From Streptomyces chartreusis NRRL 3882 (GTDB lineage Bacteria > Actinomycetota > Actinomycetes > Streptomycetales > Streptomycetaceae): a stretch of 64,000 nt of DNA. The notes beneath the pieces were generated by a model, which was given only the letters and a program-made list of their open reading frames with translations, did not search any database and was not told the origin of the DNA. Made by a program: the position numbers and the translations under genes. The stretch is taken from positions 7,597,001 through 7,661,000 of the forward strand of contig NZ_LT963352.1 in the NCBI RefSeq assembly GCF_900236475.1, in the 5' to 3' direction. Within the stretch, counting starts at the first letter, position 1. Every line of letters starts with the position of its first letter. Below, piece by piece: positions 24,529 to 33,154 of this stretch.

Positions 24529-26109
24529 CTATCGGCCGGTGTCGGTGACGGCGGGCTCCTCCGCTTCGGCGGGGCCTCGGCCGCCCTCGGCACCCGCGCC
24601 CCCGGCGGCTTCCACGCTCGCGGGGACGCGGCCCAGCCGGATGGCGAGCAGTGCCGTGCCGACGGCGAGTGCCGCGAGGACGTAGGCGGTGAGGTCGAAG
24701 GCGTCCGCGAAGTCGGCCATGCCGGTGTCCGGGCCCGGCGCCTGGGGATTGGTGCCCAGGAAGCCGCGGTACAGGGCCCCGATGACGGCTACCCCGAAGG
24801 CCATGCCCGCCTGGGTGACGGTGTTGAGCACACCCGATCCGGCACCCGCGTCGTCCGGGTGGACCCGCGACAGGACGGTGTCCACCAGGGGCGCGACGAC
24901 CAGGCCCTGCCCGAATCCGGAGACCCCCATCACCGCCGCGAGCCCGATCGCCTGGCTCGTGCTCTCCAGGCCGGTGACGGCGGGCACGGCGACGAGACCG
25001 GCCGCCATGACCAGGCCGCCCGCCACCGACACCCCGATGCCGAACCGGGCGGCGAGCCTGCGGCAGGCCGCGGAGGCGGCGATGAAGCCGAGGCCGAGCG
25101 GCACGAAGACCATGCTCGCGGCCAGCGGGGTCAGCCGGAGGCCCGACTGGAGGTGGTAGGTGAGGACCAGGAACAGCCCGGCGTTGCCGGAGAAGAACAG
25201 CAGCACGGTGCCCATGCTGAGCGGGAAGCCCCTGGCCCGCAGCAGCCGGCTCGGCAGCAGCGGGTCGTTGCCCTGGGACTCCGTCCGGCGCTCCCACCGC
25301 AGGAAGGCCACGGTGCCGGCCGCGCTGAGGGCGAAGCAGACGTACGTCCACCAGGGCCAGCCGTGCTCACCGCCGAGGATCAGCGGGATGAGCACGAGGG
25401 GCAGCAGCACGGCGGTGAAGACGGCGCCGGCGATGTCGAGTCGCGGCAGATCGGCGCTGCGGCTCTCGGTGACGGCGGGCACGGCCGCGCACAGGATCGC
25501 CGCGCCGATCGGCACGTTGATCAGGAAGATCATGCGCCAGCCCAGGCCGGCCACGTCGAGGTCGAGCAGCAGTCCGCCGCCGACGAGGCCGGCGATGACC
25601 CCCGCCCCGATGGAGGCACCGTAGGCGCCGACGGCCCGGGCACGGTCGCGTTCGTGCACGAAGACGGCCCGGATGAGCGAGAGCACCTGCGGTGTCATGA
25701 CCGCGGCCGACAGGCCCTGGAGCACCCGGGCCGCGATCAGGGTGGCCGGGCTGGGCGCGAGCGCGCACAGCAGGGACGTCAGGGTGAAGGTGGCCACGCC
25801 GTACTGGAAGGTGCGTTTGCGGCCGATCCGGTCGCCGAGCCGGCCGCCGGTTACCATGCCCGCTGCGTAGGCGATCACGTAACCGTCGATCACGAACTGG
25901 AGTTGGCCGAACCCGGCGTTCAGGTCCGCCTGGATACCCGGAGCCGCGACGTTCACGATGAACATGTCGATCTGGCTCATGAACATCGCGAGCAGGACCA
26001 CGGTGAGTCCCGCCCAGTCCCGCCCGGAGGCCCGGGGAGGGCCGGTCGCGGTGGCGGCCCCGGCCTCGGCTGCTGCCTTCGGACTCGCTTTCCGTGTCTC
26101 TGTGCGCAT
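24529..26109 (-). CDS. MFS multidrug exporter, DHA2 (14-TM, EmrB/QacA) family
   Basis: A 526-aa transporter with about 14 TM helices. MFMSQIDMFIVNVAAPGIQADL carries motif D1, GGRLGDRIGRKRTF motif A, and the antiporter-type motif C region follows helix 5. It exports drugs or endogenous metabolites using the proton gradient. ATG 26109 faces a MarR gene across a short AT-rich region holding two tandem operators. It lies next to the biosynthetic operon at 26893-37094 and could export its product, but it is a separate transcript. Confidence 0.9.
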   Translation of the reverse strand: MRTETRKASPKAAAEAGAATATGPPRASGRDWAGLTVVLLAMFMSQIDMFIVNVAAPGIQADLNAGFGQLQFVIDGYVIAYAAGMVTGGRLGDRIGRKRTFQYGVATFTLTSLLCALAPSPATLIAARVLQGLSAAVMTPQVLSLIRAVFVHERDRARAVGAYGASIGAGVIAGLVGGGLLLDLDVAGLGWRMIFLINVPIGAAILCAAVPAVTESRSADLPRLDIAGAVFTAVLLPLVLIPLILGGEHGWPWWTYVCFALSAAGTVAFLRWERRTESQGNDPLLPSRLLRARGFPLSMGTVLLFFSGNAGLFLVLTYHLQSGLRLTPLAASMVFVPLGLGFIAASAACRRLAARFGIGVSVAGGLVMAAGLVAVPAVTGLESTSQAIGLAAVMGVSGFGQGLVVAPLVDTVLSRVHPDDAGAGSGVLNTVTQAGMAFGVAVIGALYRGFLGTNPQAPGPDTGMADFADAFDLTAYVLAALAVGTALLAIRLGRVPASVEAAGGAGAEGGRGPAEAEEPAVTDTGR

Positions 26110-26148
26110 ATCACCACTCGGTTCCGAACGTGCGCTGAAGGGCGCTTG

Positions 26149-26172
26149 TTTAGTGCTAAATTCAGATCTAAA
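26149..26172. promoter_or_regulatory. tandem MarR-type operators
   Basis: TTTAGTGCTAAA (26149-26160) is a perfect palindrome immediately followed by TTCAGATCTAAA (26161-26172), with one mismatch. Together they form two abutting TTYAGNNCTAAA sites in an AT-rich island between the divergent exporter and marR genes. Two dimers side by side would control both directions. Confidence 0.65.
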
Positions 26173-26201
26173 TGTAGCAGGTCAGTGTGAAGGGTGAGCT
26201 C

Positions 26202-26789
26202 ATGACGGCATCAGAGGAAAGCGATCGCCTCCCGGCGGGGGAGGACCCGGCGGACGCCATCGCGGCTGCCTGGAGCCGCGAGCGGCCCCAGACCCCGGTG
26301 GGCTCCATCGGCGTGGTCACGAGAATCTGGCAGCTCGCCAAGCACTTCGGCGACGACCGCCGGCGGGTCCTCGCCGAGGCGGGCGTCGACCCGGCCACCC
26401 TGGACCTGCTCAGCGTGCTGCGCCGCAGCGGGCCCCCCTACACCCTGAGCACCCGGGACCTCGCCGGGCACTCCCTGGTGACCGCGGGCGCCATTTCCCA
26501 GCGGGTCGCGCGCGCCGAACGCGACAACCTGGTCACGCGCCGCCCCGCCCCCGGCCGCAGCCGCGCGGTGCTGGTCGAACTGACCCCGGCCGGACACGAG
26601 CTGGTGGAGCGCACGGTCGACCGGGTGCTCGCCCGCGAGGCACAGCTGCTGGAACGCCTGGGCCCGGAGCGGCGCGAAGCACTGGCCGAGTTGCTGCGCG
26701 AGCTGCTCGACGACGTGCAGGACGAGCTGAACGTGCGGGGTGTTTCCCATGTGGGGCACGAGGGCCTCGACCACACGGGGCAGGTCTGA
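26202..26789 (+). CDS. MarR family transcriptional regulator
   Basis: A 195-aa winged-helix regulator. LRRSGPPYTLSTRDLAG, then SLVTAGAISQRVARAERDNLV (recognition helix) and RRPAPGRSRAVLVELTPAGHELV (wing) are classic MarR. ATG 26202 is chosen over GTG 26187 because AAGGGTGAG fits as its ribosome site. It probably represses itself and the divergent exporter and is released by a ligand, perhaps the product of the neighbouring operon. Confidence 0.9.
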   Translation: MTASEESDRLPAGEDPADAIAAAWSRERPQTPVGSIGVVTRIWQLAKHFGDDRRRVLAEAGVDPATLDLLSVLRRSGPPYTLSTRDLAGHSLVTAGAISQRVARAERDNLVTRRPAPGRSRAVLVELTPAGHELVERTVDRVLAREAQLLERLGPERREALAELLRELLDDVQDELNVRGVSHVGHEGLDHTGQV

Positions 26790-26803
26790 GCCGGGCGGTC
26801 GTG

Positions 26804-26842
26804 GGCACGGTCCCCCCGGGCCGTCCCCGGGGGGACCGTGCC
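26804..26842. terminator. 17-bp perfect hairpin between marR and the biosynthetic operon
   Basis: GGCACGGTCCCCCCGGG (26804-26820) and its exact complement at 26826-26842 flank a 5-nt loop. Both marR and the convergent SDR gene end here, so it likely serves both. Confidence 0.8.
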
Positions 26843-26892
26843 GTGGCGGTCACCGGGTGGCCGGACCGGCTCCGCACCGGCTCCGTGCCGGC

Positions 26893-27717
26893 TCAGTATC
26901 CGTACGCGCTGGGCGCGTTCTGGCCGCCGTCCACCGGGATGTTCGCGCCGTTGACGGCCCGCGCACGGTCCGAGAGCAGGAAGGCGATCACCTCGGCGAC
27001 GTCCCGCGGATCGACCAGGCGGCCGCCGGGGAACTCCTTCTCGAACTCGCGGTAGGCCCGGGGGTCCTCGTCCCGGAGCCTGGCCCAGCCCTTGCCCTCG
27101 ATCAGCATGGAGCCGGGCGAGACACAGTTGACCCGGACACCTCGCGGCCCCAGCTCCCGGGCCAGGGACGCGGCCATGTGGATCTGCGCGGCCTTGGCCG
27201 CCGCGTACTGCGCGGGCGGGGCGGGCTTCCAGCCGGAGACGGAGGACACCAGCACGGCGCTGCCCCCCGTCCCGGCCAGGTGATCGGCGGCCTCGCGCAG
27301 CGCGATCGCCGGATGGGTGATGTTGAGCCGGCCCGTCAGGTCCCAGTCGGACGCCTCCGTGCCGCGCAGATCCGCGCCGCGCGCGCCGCCCGCGACGGTC
27401 ACCAGGCCGTCCAACCGGCCGAACCGGGCGGCCGACTCCCGTACGAAAGCCGCGAGGGCGGACTCGTCGAGCACGTCCAGCCGCGCGGTGTGGAGGGCGC
27501 GCCCGTACCGGGCGCGCACCTCCTCGGCCACCGCGTCCAGCGAGGCGGCGTCACGGCCGCACACGGCGAGATCGCAGCCCTGCGCGGCGAGCCGGAGCGT
27601 GGTCTGCCGCCCCAGCCCGCGGCTGCCGCCGGTCACGATCACCGCCCGTCCGGCCGGGCCCGGCGTCCCGGACTCCCGTGCACCGCCCCTGTCGGCCGTG
27701 CCGTCTGTGTCGTTCAA
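26893..27717 (-). CDS. short-chain dehydrogenase/reductase (last gene of the biosynthetic operon)
   Basis: A 274-aa SDR with TGGSRGLG (29-36, NAD(P) binding), a Ser at about 158-159 (VSSVSGW), and Y171-x3-K175. The usual NNAG is TVAGG. It would oxidise or reduce a hydroxyl/keto group on a pathway intermediate. TTG 27717 is the only plausible start close to the fold, with CAGGA six bases upstream and GAGGAGAGGA before it. It lies 74 nt after the aldo/keto reductase gene. The exact substrate is unknown. Confidence 0.8.
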   Translation of the reverse strand: MNDTDGTADRGGARESGTPGPAGRAVIVTGGSRGLGRQTTLRLAAQGCDLAVCGRDAASLDAVAEEVRARYGRALHTARLDVLDESALAAFVRESAARFGRLDGLVTVAGGARGADLRGTEASDWDLTGRLNITHPAIALREAADHLAGTGGSAVLVSSVSGWKPAPPAQYAAAKAAQIHMAASLARELGPRGVRVNCVSPGSMLIEGKGWARLRDEDPRAYREFEKEFPGGRLVDPRDVAEVIAFLLSDRARAVNGANIPVDGGQNAPSAYGY

Positions 27718-27791
27718 GTCGTCCTGCTCCTCTCCTCCTGCTGCTTCGTTCTTCCTGCTCCCTTCTCGTTTCCCCGCCCCGGCCGCGGTGT

Positions 27792-28784
27792 TCAGCCCGT
27801 CCTCGCGGGATCGCGCACGATGTACGCCGAGAGGATCTCGTCGATGCGGTCCAGCACGGCCTGCTCCAGGCGTACGCCGGAGGCCGCGGCGTTCTCCTTG
27901 ACCTGCTCGGGACGGCTCGCGCCGATGATGGCCGCCGAGACGGACGGGTTCTGGAGGACCCAGGCGATCGCGAGCTGGCTCATCGTCAGGCCGAGGTCCG
28001 AGGCGACCGGGCCCAGCTCCTGGACGGCACGCAGAGCCCCCTCGTCCTTCATCCAGTGACCGACCAGCATGTCGACGAATCCCTTGCCCGCCTCGGTGCC
28101 CGCCCGGGAGTCCGAGGGCGCCGCGGTGCCCGGCAGGTACTTGCCGCTCAGGATGCCCTGGGCCAGGGGCGACCAGACGACCTGGCCCAGCCCCTCCCGC
28201 TCGCAGGCGGGCACGACCTGCGAGTCGATGACCCGCCACAGCATCGAGTACTGCGGCTGGCTGGCGACCAGCGGGACGCGCAGCTCCCGGGCGAGACCGG
28301 CCGCGCGGCTGATCTGCTCGGCGGTCCACTCGCTGACCCCGACGTAGAGGACCTTGCCGGAGCGGACCAGGTCCGCGAAGGCGAGCATGGTCTCCTCGAG
28401 CGGAACGGCCGGGTCGTAGCGGTGCGCGTAGTAGACGTCGACGTAGTCCGTGCCGAGCCGGCGCAGTGACGCCTCGCAGCCCTCGATGACGTGCTTGCGG
28501 GACAGGCCGCGGTCGTTGGGGCCGGGGCCCACCGGGTGGCAGACCTTGGTGGAGAGCACGAGGCCCTCGCGCCGCTGACCGGCGAGCGCCTTGCCGAGCA
28601 CGGTCTCGGCGCGGGTCTCGGAATACACGTCCGCCGTGTCGAACGTGGTGATGCCCGCGTCGAGCGCGGCCCGCACGCAGGCGTGCGCCGCCTCCTCGTC
28701 GATCTGGGCACCGTGGGTGATCCAGTTGCCGTAGGCGATCTCGCTGATCACGAGGCCGCTCCGGCCGAGCCGGCGGAACTCCAT
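27792..28784 (-). CDS. aldo/keto reductase
   Basis: A 330-aa NADPH-dependent reductase of the AKR (KvAP beta/YghZ-like) type. The tetrad is complete: D49 and Y54 in FDTADVYSE, K80 in STKVCHP, H121 in YYAHRYD. SPLAQGILSGKY and IIGASRPEQVKENAAA complete the cofactor site. ATG 28784 has AGAGGA upstream. Its place between the DAHP synthase and SDR genes on the same strand suggests redox tailoring of a shikimate-derived intermediate. Confidence 0.85.
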   Translation of the reverse strand: MEFRRLGRSGLVISEIAYGNWITHGAQIDEEAAHACVRAALDAGITTFDTADVYSETRAETVLGKALAGQRREGLVLSTKVCHPVGPGPNDRGLSRKHVIEGCEASLRRLGTDYVDVYYAHRYDPAVPLEETMLAFADLVRSGKVLYVGVSEWTAEQISRAAGLARELRVPLVASQPQYSMLWRVIDSQVVPACEREGLGQVVWSPLAQGILSGKYLPGTAAPSDSRAGTEAGKGFVDMLVGHWMKDEGALRAVQELGPVASDLGLTMSQLAIAWVLQNPSVSAAIIGASRPEQVKENAAASGVRLEQAVLDRIDEILSAYIVRDPARTG

Positions 28785-28903
28785 GTGCTGTGTCCTCTTC
28801 TCTGGGGCTGCTTGTCTGGGGGTCTTCTCTCGGGTGTCCTCGGGTGCCGCCGCGCGTCCCGGCGGTGCGCGGGCGGGCACGACGGGACGACCGGCGCGCC
28901 GCC

Positions 28904-30091
28904 TCACAGCAGCGCCGCCGTGCGAGCCACCACCTGGCGGGCCTGGCGCGGGCTCAGCCGCGGGTCGCAGGCCGACTCGTAGTGGGGCAGCGGCGTGGGC
29001 GAGGCCAGTTCCGCCGCCGTGTCGACGCACTCGGTGACGGGGCGGTGGGCCGTCTCCAGCATCAGACCGGCCGGTCGCAGGCCGTGTGCGCGCAGGGCCG
29101 ACACGAAGCCCTCGATCTCCGCCATGACGTCGTCGACCGCACGGCTCTTCTGACCGGCGCCGTTGGTCCGGGTGTTGCCGTGCATCGGATCGCAGATCCA
29201 GGCGACACCGGCGGCCTCGTCGCCGAGTGCCCTCAGCACCGAGGTCAGGTGCGGGACGATGTTCTCCCGCCCCATGCGCACGATCAGGGAGAGCCTGCCG
29301 GGGCGGCGCCGGTCGCCGAGCATCCGCACCAGCGTGCCGACCTCCTCGGCCGATGCCCTGGGGCCGATCTTGACGCCGACCGGGTTGCTCACCGACGCGG
29401 CGAACTGCACGTGCTGGTGGTCCGGCTGACGCGTCCGGTCGCCGATCCACAGGAAGTGGCCGGAGGAGCCGTAGCGTCCCCCGTCCGCGTCGGGACGCAC
29501 CAGGGCCTGCTCGTACTCCAGGAGCAGCGCCTCGTGCCCCGCGTACGTGCGCTGGGGCGCCGTCCGCCCGGCCAGGCCAAGATCCCGCTCGAGCAGGGTG
29601 CTCAGGGTGTTGCCGGCGTTCCGGTACGCCAGCAGCAGCCGGGACGGCAGCGCGGTGCGTGCCGCCAGGGTGGGCTCGGGGGCGTTGACCGCGTCACCGC
29701 GGTAGACGGGCAGCACCGTGCCGTCGGACAGGGTCTCGGTCGGGTTGGAGCGCGGTTTGGCGTACTGTCCGGCGATCCGCCCCATCCGGACGGTGGGCAG
29801 CCCGCTGGTGTCGGTGAACTCGTCCGCCAGCCGGTGCAGTTGGTCGGCCTTGGCGAGAACGGTCTCGGGGTTGGCGTCGGCGAACCGCTCGGCGCACTCC
29901 CCGGCCTGGAGGACGAAGGCCTCACCCCGGGCGGCCCGCCCGAGTTCGGCGGTGAGGTCGGCGCAGGCGGTGGCGTCCACCAGGGGAGGTTTCGCCTCCA
30001 GGGAGAGCAGGACGTCCTTGAGTTCGTCGAGCGAGGCCCATTCGGGCTGCTGAAGGGCCCGGGCCGGCAGCAGCAGGCGCGTGGCGGTCAT
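28904..30091 (-). CDS. class II 3-deoxy-7-phosphoheptulonate (DAHP) synthase, short secondary-metabolism type
   Basis: It condenses phosphoenolpyruvate and erythrose 4-phosphate, the entry step of the shikimate pathway. The 395-aa protein shows VLQAGECAERF (metal ligand C66), RMGRIAGQYAKPRS, WICDPMHGNT, PVTECVD and YESACDPRLSPRQ. At 395 aa it is shorter than housekeeping actinobacterial AroA-II (about 450-470) and near PhzC size. That suggests loss of regulatory elements and lower feedback control, typical of copies dedicated to secondary metabolism. ATG 30091 has GGAGGAAG upstream. Confidence 0.9.
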   Translation of the reverse strand: MTATRLLLPARALQQPEWASLDELKDVLLSLEAKPPLVDATACADLTAELGRAARGEAFVLQAGECAERFADANPETVLAKADQLHRLADEFTDTSGLPTVRMGRIAGQYAKPRSNPTETLSDGTVLPVYRGDAVNAPEPTLAARTALPSRLLLAYRNAGNTLSTLLERDLGLAGRTAPQRTYAGHEALLLEYEQALVRPDADGGRYGSSGHFLWIGDRTRQPDHQHVQFAASVSNPVGVKIGPRASAEEVGTLVRMLGDRRRPGRLSLIVRMGRENIVPHLTSVLRALGDEAAGVAWICDPMHGNTRTNGAGQKSRAVDDVMAEIEGFVSALRAHGLRPAGLMLETAHRPVTECVDTAAELASPTPLPHYESACDPRLSPRQARQVVARTAALL

Positions 30092-30189
30092 GGTCTTCCT
30101 CCATCGGGCGGGGCGGCGTCCGGCGTGGGGGCCGGGCCGAAGTAACGGGTGGTGTTGTGGGGTGGGGCGGAGTGAGCCGGGCGACGGCG

Positions 30190-30700
30190 TCACACCGCGG
30201 CGGTGCGGCGCGCGCCCGTGGTGGCGGCCCCGGCGTCGGGGTCGGGGGCGTCAGGGCGCGCGCCGGCGTCGGATCGCACAGTGTGCCCTCGCTCGGCACC
30301 ACCGGGACGAAGCCCGCGTTCACCAGATCGGCGAGACGCTGCCAGGTCCGCGGCGCGACGGCCGAGTGCCGGAGCGCCATGCCGCGCAGCCGCAGCCGGA
30401 CCATGGTGCGGGTGACGTCCGGCGGCAGCGGGTCGCCCGGCCCGGTCGCCAGGTGGGAGACGAGTCCGGCGCCCTGACGGGCCGGGTCGGGGTCGGCGGC
30501 GTGATCCACCAGCGGGCCGAAGCCGTGGGTGACGCCGTAGACGCGCCGGGAGCCGTCGAGGCCGGCCAGCGTGCGGTGGGCCGCCGCCATGCGGTCCTGC
30601 TCGGCGGCCGTCGGTTCCAGCGGGGCGGTGCTGCGCTCCAGCAGGTCACGCACCAAGGTGTCGGTTGATCGGCGGTCGTCGGATGAGCGGGGAGGGGCAT
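30190..30700 (-). pseudogene. broken aromatic amino acid ammonia-lyase (HAL/PAL) fragment
   Basis: About 135 residues match the N-terminus of HAL/PAL enzymes: RRVYGVTHGFGPL (catalytic-loop Tyr), LVSHLATGPGDPL, MVRLRLRGMALRHSA and NAGFVPVVPSEG. The sequence breaks where the MIO-forming Ala-Ser-Gly should follow, so catalysis is impossible. Two frame problems are visible. A good start (ATG 30700 with GGAAGG) is out of frame with the homology, and after PSEG coding-like sequence continues in another frame to TGA 30192-30190. The 300 C-terminal residues are missing. It lies between the amidase and DAHP synthase genes. Confidence 0.7.
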
Positions 30701-30748
30701 GCGTGCCTTCCGTCGTCCTGGCGTTGACGGGTGTGCGTGCGGGCCGCT

Positions 30749-32143
30749 TCAGCTGGGCCGGAAGCCGAGCGGGCCGACCGCCTCCTCCAGCAGTCCGGCC
30801 AGCCGGATCAGCAGCGGTTCGTGGTCGCGGCGGGCGATCAGCTGGACGCACAACGGCGCGCCGCGCTCGTCCCGGTCGACCGGCATGGTGAGCGCGGGGA
30901 GCCCGGCGAAGCTGGCCAGCGGGGTGTAGGCCACGCGCAGGTCGTAGTCGGGGTCACCCGGGGCGGGAATGGTCGACACCCGGGCGTCGGCGGTGGCGAG
31001 GTCCGGGGGCGCGGCCGGGTCCAGGGGCAGCAGCCAGGCGTCCACGCCCGCGGCGTCGAAGTCACCCTCGACCGTGGCGCGGGTGTGCGCCAGCCGCTCC
31101 AGGATCCAGGCGTAGCGGTCGTCCTGGACCTTCGCACCCACCTCCAGCGCGCCGCGGGTGGTCTCGTGCAGGTCGGCGGGCACCCACGGCCGCCACACCT
31201 GGTAGGCGTCCCAGGCCTGACGGGCGCACAACTCCCAGGCGGGCCCGCGCAGCGCCCACAGGTCGTCGAGCCGGACCGCGTCGAGCCTCTGGCCGCTCGC
31301 CTCCAGCCGCCCGCAGGCCGTCTCCAGCGCCTGGCGCATGACGGGGCCGCAGGTGCCCTCGGGCCCGTCCACGTTCGCGACGACGCCGATGCGGTACGGC
31401 CCTTCGGCGGCCGGGCGCTGGGCGCCGAGCCGGTCGAGTCCGAGCAGCGGCCACAGGTACGCCAGGTCCGCCGCGCTGCGGGTGGCCCAGCCGAGGGCGT
31501 CCATGGGCGGGGAGAGCGGGAAGACCCCCTCCAGCAGTGAGGTGCGCTGCGTCATCCGCAGTCCCACCGTGCCGCACTGCCCGGCCGGCCAGCGCACCGA
31601 TCCCAGCACGTCCGTGCCCAGGCCGATGTCGCAGATGTTCGCGGCCACCGACACGGCCGTGCCGGTGCTGGAGCCGCCGGGGTCGATCTGCGGAACGTAC
31701 GGGTTGACGCACTCCGACCCCACCCCGATGTTGAGTTCGGTGGTGACGACCTTGGCGGTCACGGCCGCGCGTGCGGACGGCAGGGCGGCGATCGCCGGGT
31801 TCGAGACCCGGGCGTGATGGCGGTGGCCGCGCAGGCCCAGCCGGGTGGGGAGACCGGCGACGTCCACGGTGTCCTTCACCCCGACGCGCACCGGTGCGGC
31901 GGCCGCGTCGAGCGGGGCGCGGTGGACGCACGCCCGGTAGCGGGCGTCCGCCAGGTCCGACCAGGCGGCCTCCTCGGTGCGCCACTCCTCGGCGGTCAGC
32001 GTGCCCCGGGCGCGGGCCGTCACCCGCTCCGGCAACGGCAGCGACACCGGTGCGCCGGGCTGCGGCGCCTGGGGCTCGGCGGTCCAGCGCGCCTGCCGCG
32101 CGTAGCTGGTGATGGCGTCCTGCGGGGCGGGGGCGTCAGACAT
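30749..32143 (-). CDS. amidase-signature family enzyme
   Basis: A 464-aa enzyme of the amidase-signature fold. The Ser-cisSer-Lys triad is visible: K90 in VGVKDTVD, the Ser pair in GGSSTG (158-159), and S182 in GTDVLGSVRWPA (the usual GGS is LGS). It would hydrolyse or form an amide or ester bond, possibly transferring an acyl group held by the pathway carrier protein. ATG 32143 overlaps the upstream ligase stop by 8 nt, so it is co-translated. The substrate is unknown. Confidence 0.85.
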   Translation of the reverse strand: MSDAPAPQDAITSYARQARWTAEPQAPQPGAPVSLPLPERVTARARGTLTAEEWRTEEAAWSDLADARYRACVHRAPLDAAAAPVRVGVKDTVDVAGLPTRLGLRGHRHHARVSNPAIAALPSARAAVTAKVVTTELNIGVGSECVNPYVPQIDPGGSSTGTAVSVAANICDIGLGTDVLGSVRWPAGQCGTVGLRMTQRTSLLEGVFPLSPPMDALGWATRSAADLAYLWPLLGLDRLGAQRPAAEGPYRIGVVANVDGPEGTCGPVMRQALETACGRLEASGQRLDAVRLDDLWALRGPAWELCARQAWDAYQVWRPWVPADLHETTRGALEVGAKVQDDRYAWILERLAHTRATVEGDFDAAGVDAWLLPLDPAAPPDLATADARVSTIPAPGDPDYDLRVAYTPLASFAGLPALTMPVDRDERGAPLCVQLIARRDHEPLLIRLAGLLEEAVGPLGFRPS

Positions 32144-33152
32144 GCTCGGCCTCCTGGGTGGGGCGTGCTGCGGTGAGCTCGGCGGTGCGGACCTTGCCGG
32201 TGGAGCTGCGGGGGATGCGGGGAACGCGGTGCACGGCGCGCGGCGCGGGCAGTCCCGAGGGGAGCCGGCCCAGGCTGCGGCGCAGGGCCGCCGGGTCGAC
32301 CGGTTCGGCCGAGGCGTAGAACACCTCGTAGTGCTCTCCCCGTACGGGGTCGCTGACGGGCGCGCAGACCAGGTCCAGGCCGGGGCAGCGGGCGCGGGCC
32401 AGGTCCTCCACGTGGGCCAGGTCGCAGCGCACCCCGTTCACCTTGACCAGCCGGGACGCCCGCCCCAGGTGCTGGAAGGCGCGCGGGCCCGCCGGTGCGA
32501 CGAGGTCGGGCAACTCCCAGTCGGCCGTGGGTGCTTCGGCGCCGGCCCGGCGGGCCAGCCGGGGACTGGCGACGCGCAGGCGCCGGGCCGCCCCGTCACC
32601 GTCCGCGACGGAGCCGGGCAGCATCTCCACGTCGGGCAGCAGGCGCCAGGGGAGGCCGGTCGTCCGCTCACCGGCGACGGGGCGGTGGGCGACGGCCCCG
32701 GTCTCGGTGGAGCCGAGGAGTTCGTGCGCCCGGAAACCGGTGTCCGCGAGGCGTCCGGCGACGTGATGGGCGGCCGGTGTGGCCGGGCCGGTGCTGTGCA
32801 GGGCCGTCACCCGGCCGTGCCGCGCCAGTGCCGGGACGTGCCGGGCGAGCAGCTGCCAGGTGGAGGGCAGGCAGACCAGCAGCGTGGGGACGCCGTCGTC
32901 GAGCGGCGGCACGGTGAGCGGCTCGTCCCACAGGCCGGTCACCGGGACGTCCGCGAGCCGGGGCAGCTCGCGCCCGTACAGCCGGCCGTAGAGGTGACCG
33001 GGGGGCGCGTAGGACACGACGCGGCCGAACCGGGCGGAGTCCAGCACCGCCTCGTGCACGAGGGTCACCTCGGCGTGCAGCTGCTCCTCGGTGCGCAGCC
33101 AGGTCACCGGCGGGCCGGTGCTGCCGGAGGTGGCGAAGGCGATGTCCGGCAC
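32136..33152 (-). CDS. short AMP-dependent ligase beginning at its P-loop
   Basis: A 338-aa member of the ANL (acyl/aryl-adenylating) superfamily. TSGSTGPPVTW (residues 8-18) is the phosphate-binding loop, HELLGSTETG the A5 motif, LGRASRLVKVNG the A8 hinge, and PRSSTGKVRTAEL carries the A10 lysine. The roughly 100-150 N-terminal residues of normal ligases are absent. GTG 33152 has GGGGAG at ideal spacing, two bases after the ACP stop, so the short form is genuine and not a missed start. It may load an acid onto the ACP encoded just upstream. Confidence 0.82.
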   Translation of the reverse strand: MPDIAFATSGSTGPPVTWLRTEEQLHAEVTLVHEAVLDSARFGRVVSYAPPGHLYGRLYGRELPRLADVPVTGLWDEPLTVPPLDDGVPTLLVCLPSTWQLLARHVPALARHGRVTALHSTGPATPAAHHVAGRLADTGFRAHELLGSTETGAVAHRPVAGERTTGLPWRLLPDVEMLPGSVADGDGAARRLRVASPRLARRAGAEAPTADWELPDLVAPAGPRAFQHLGRASRLVKVNGVRCDLAHVEDLARARCPGLDLVCAPVSDPVRGEHYEVFYASAEPVDPAALRRSLGRLPSGLPAPRAVHRVPRIPRSSTGKVRTAELTAARPTQEAEHV

Positions 33153-33154
33153 GG

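Noticed and set aside
29922..30189. Continuation of the ammonia-lyase frame into the DAHP synthase gene
   Set aside because: The amino acids become Pro/Arg/Thr filler without homology and overlap a gene with a strong ribosome site.
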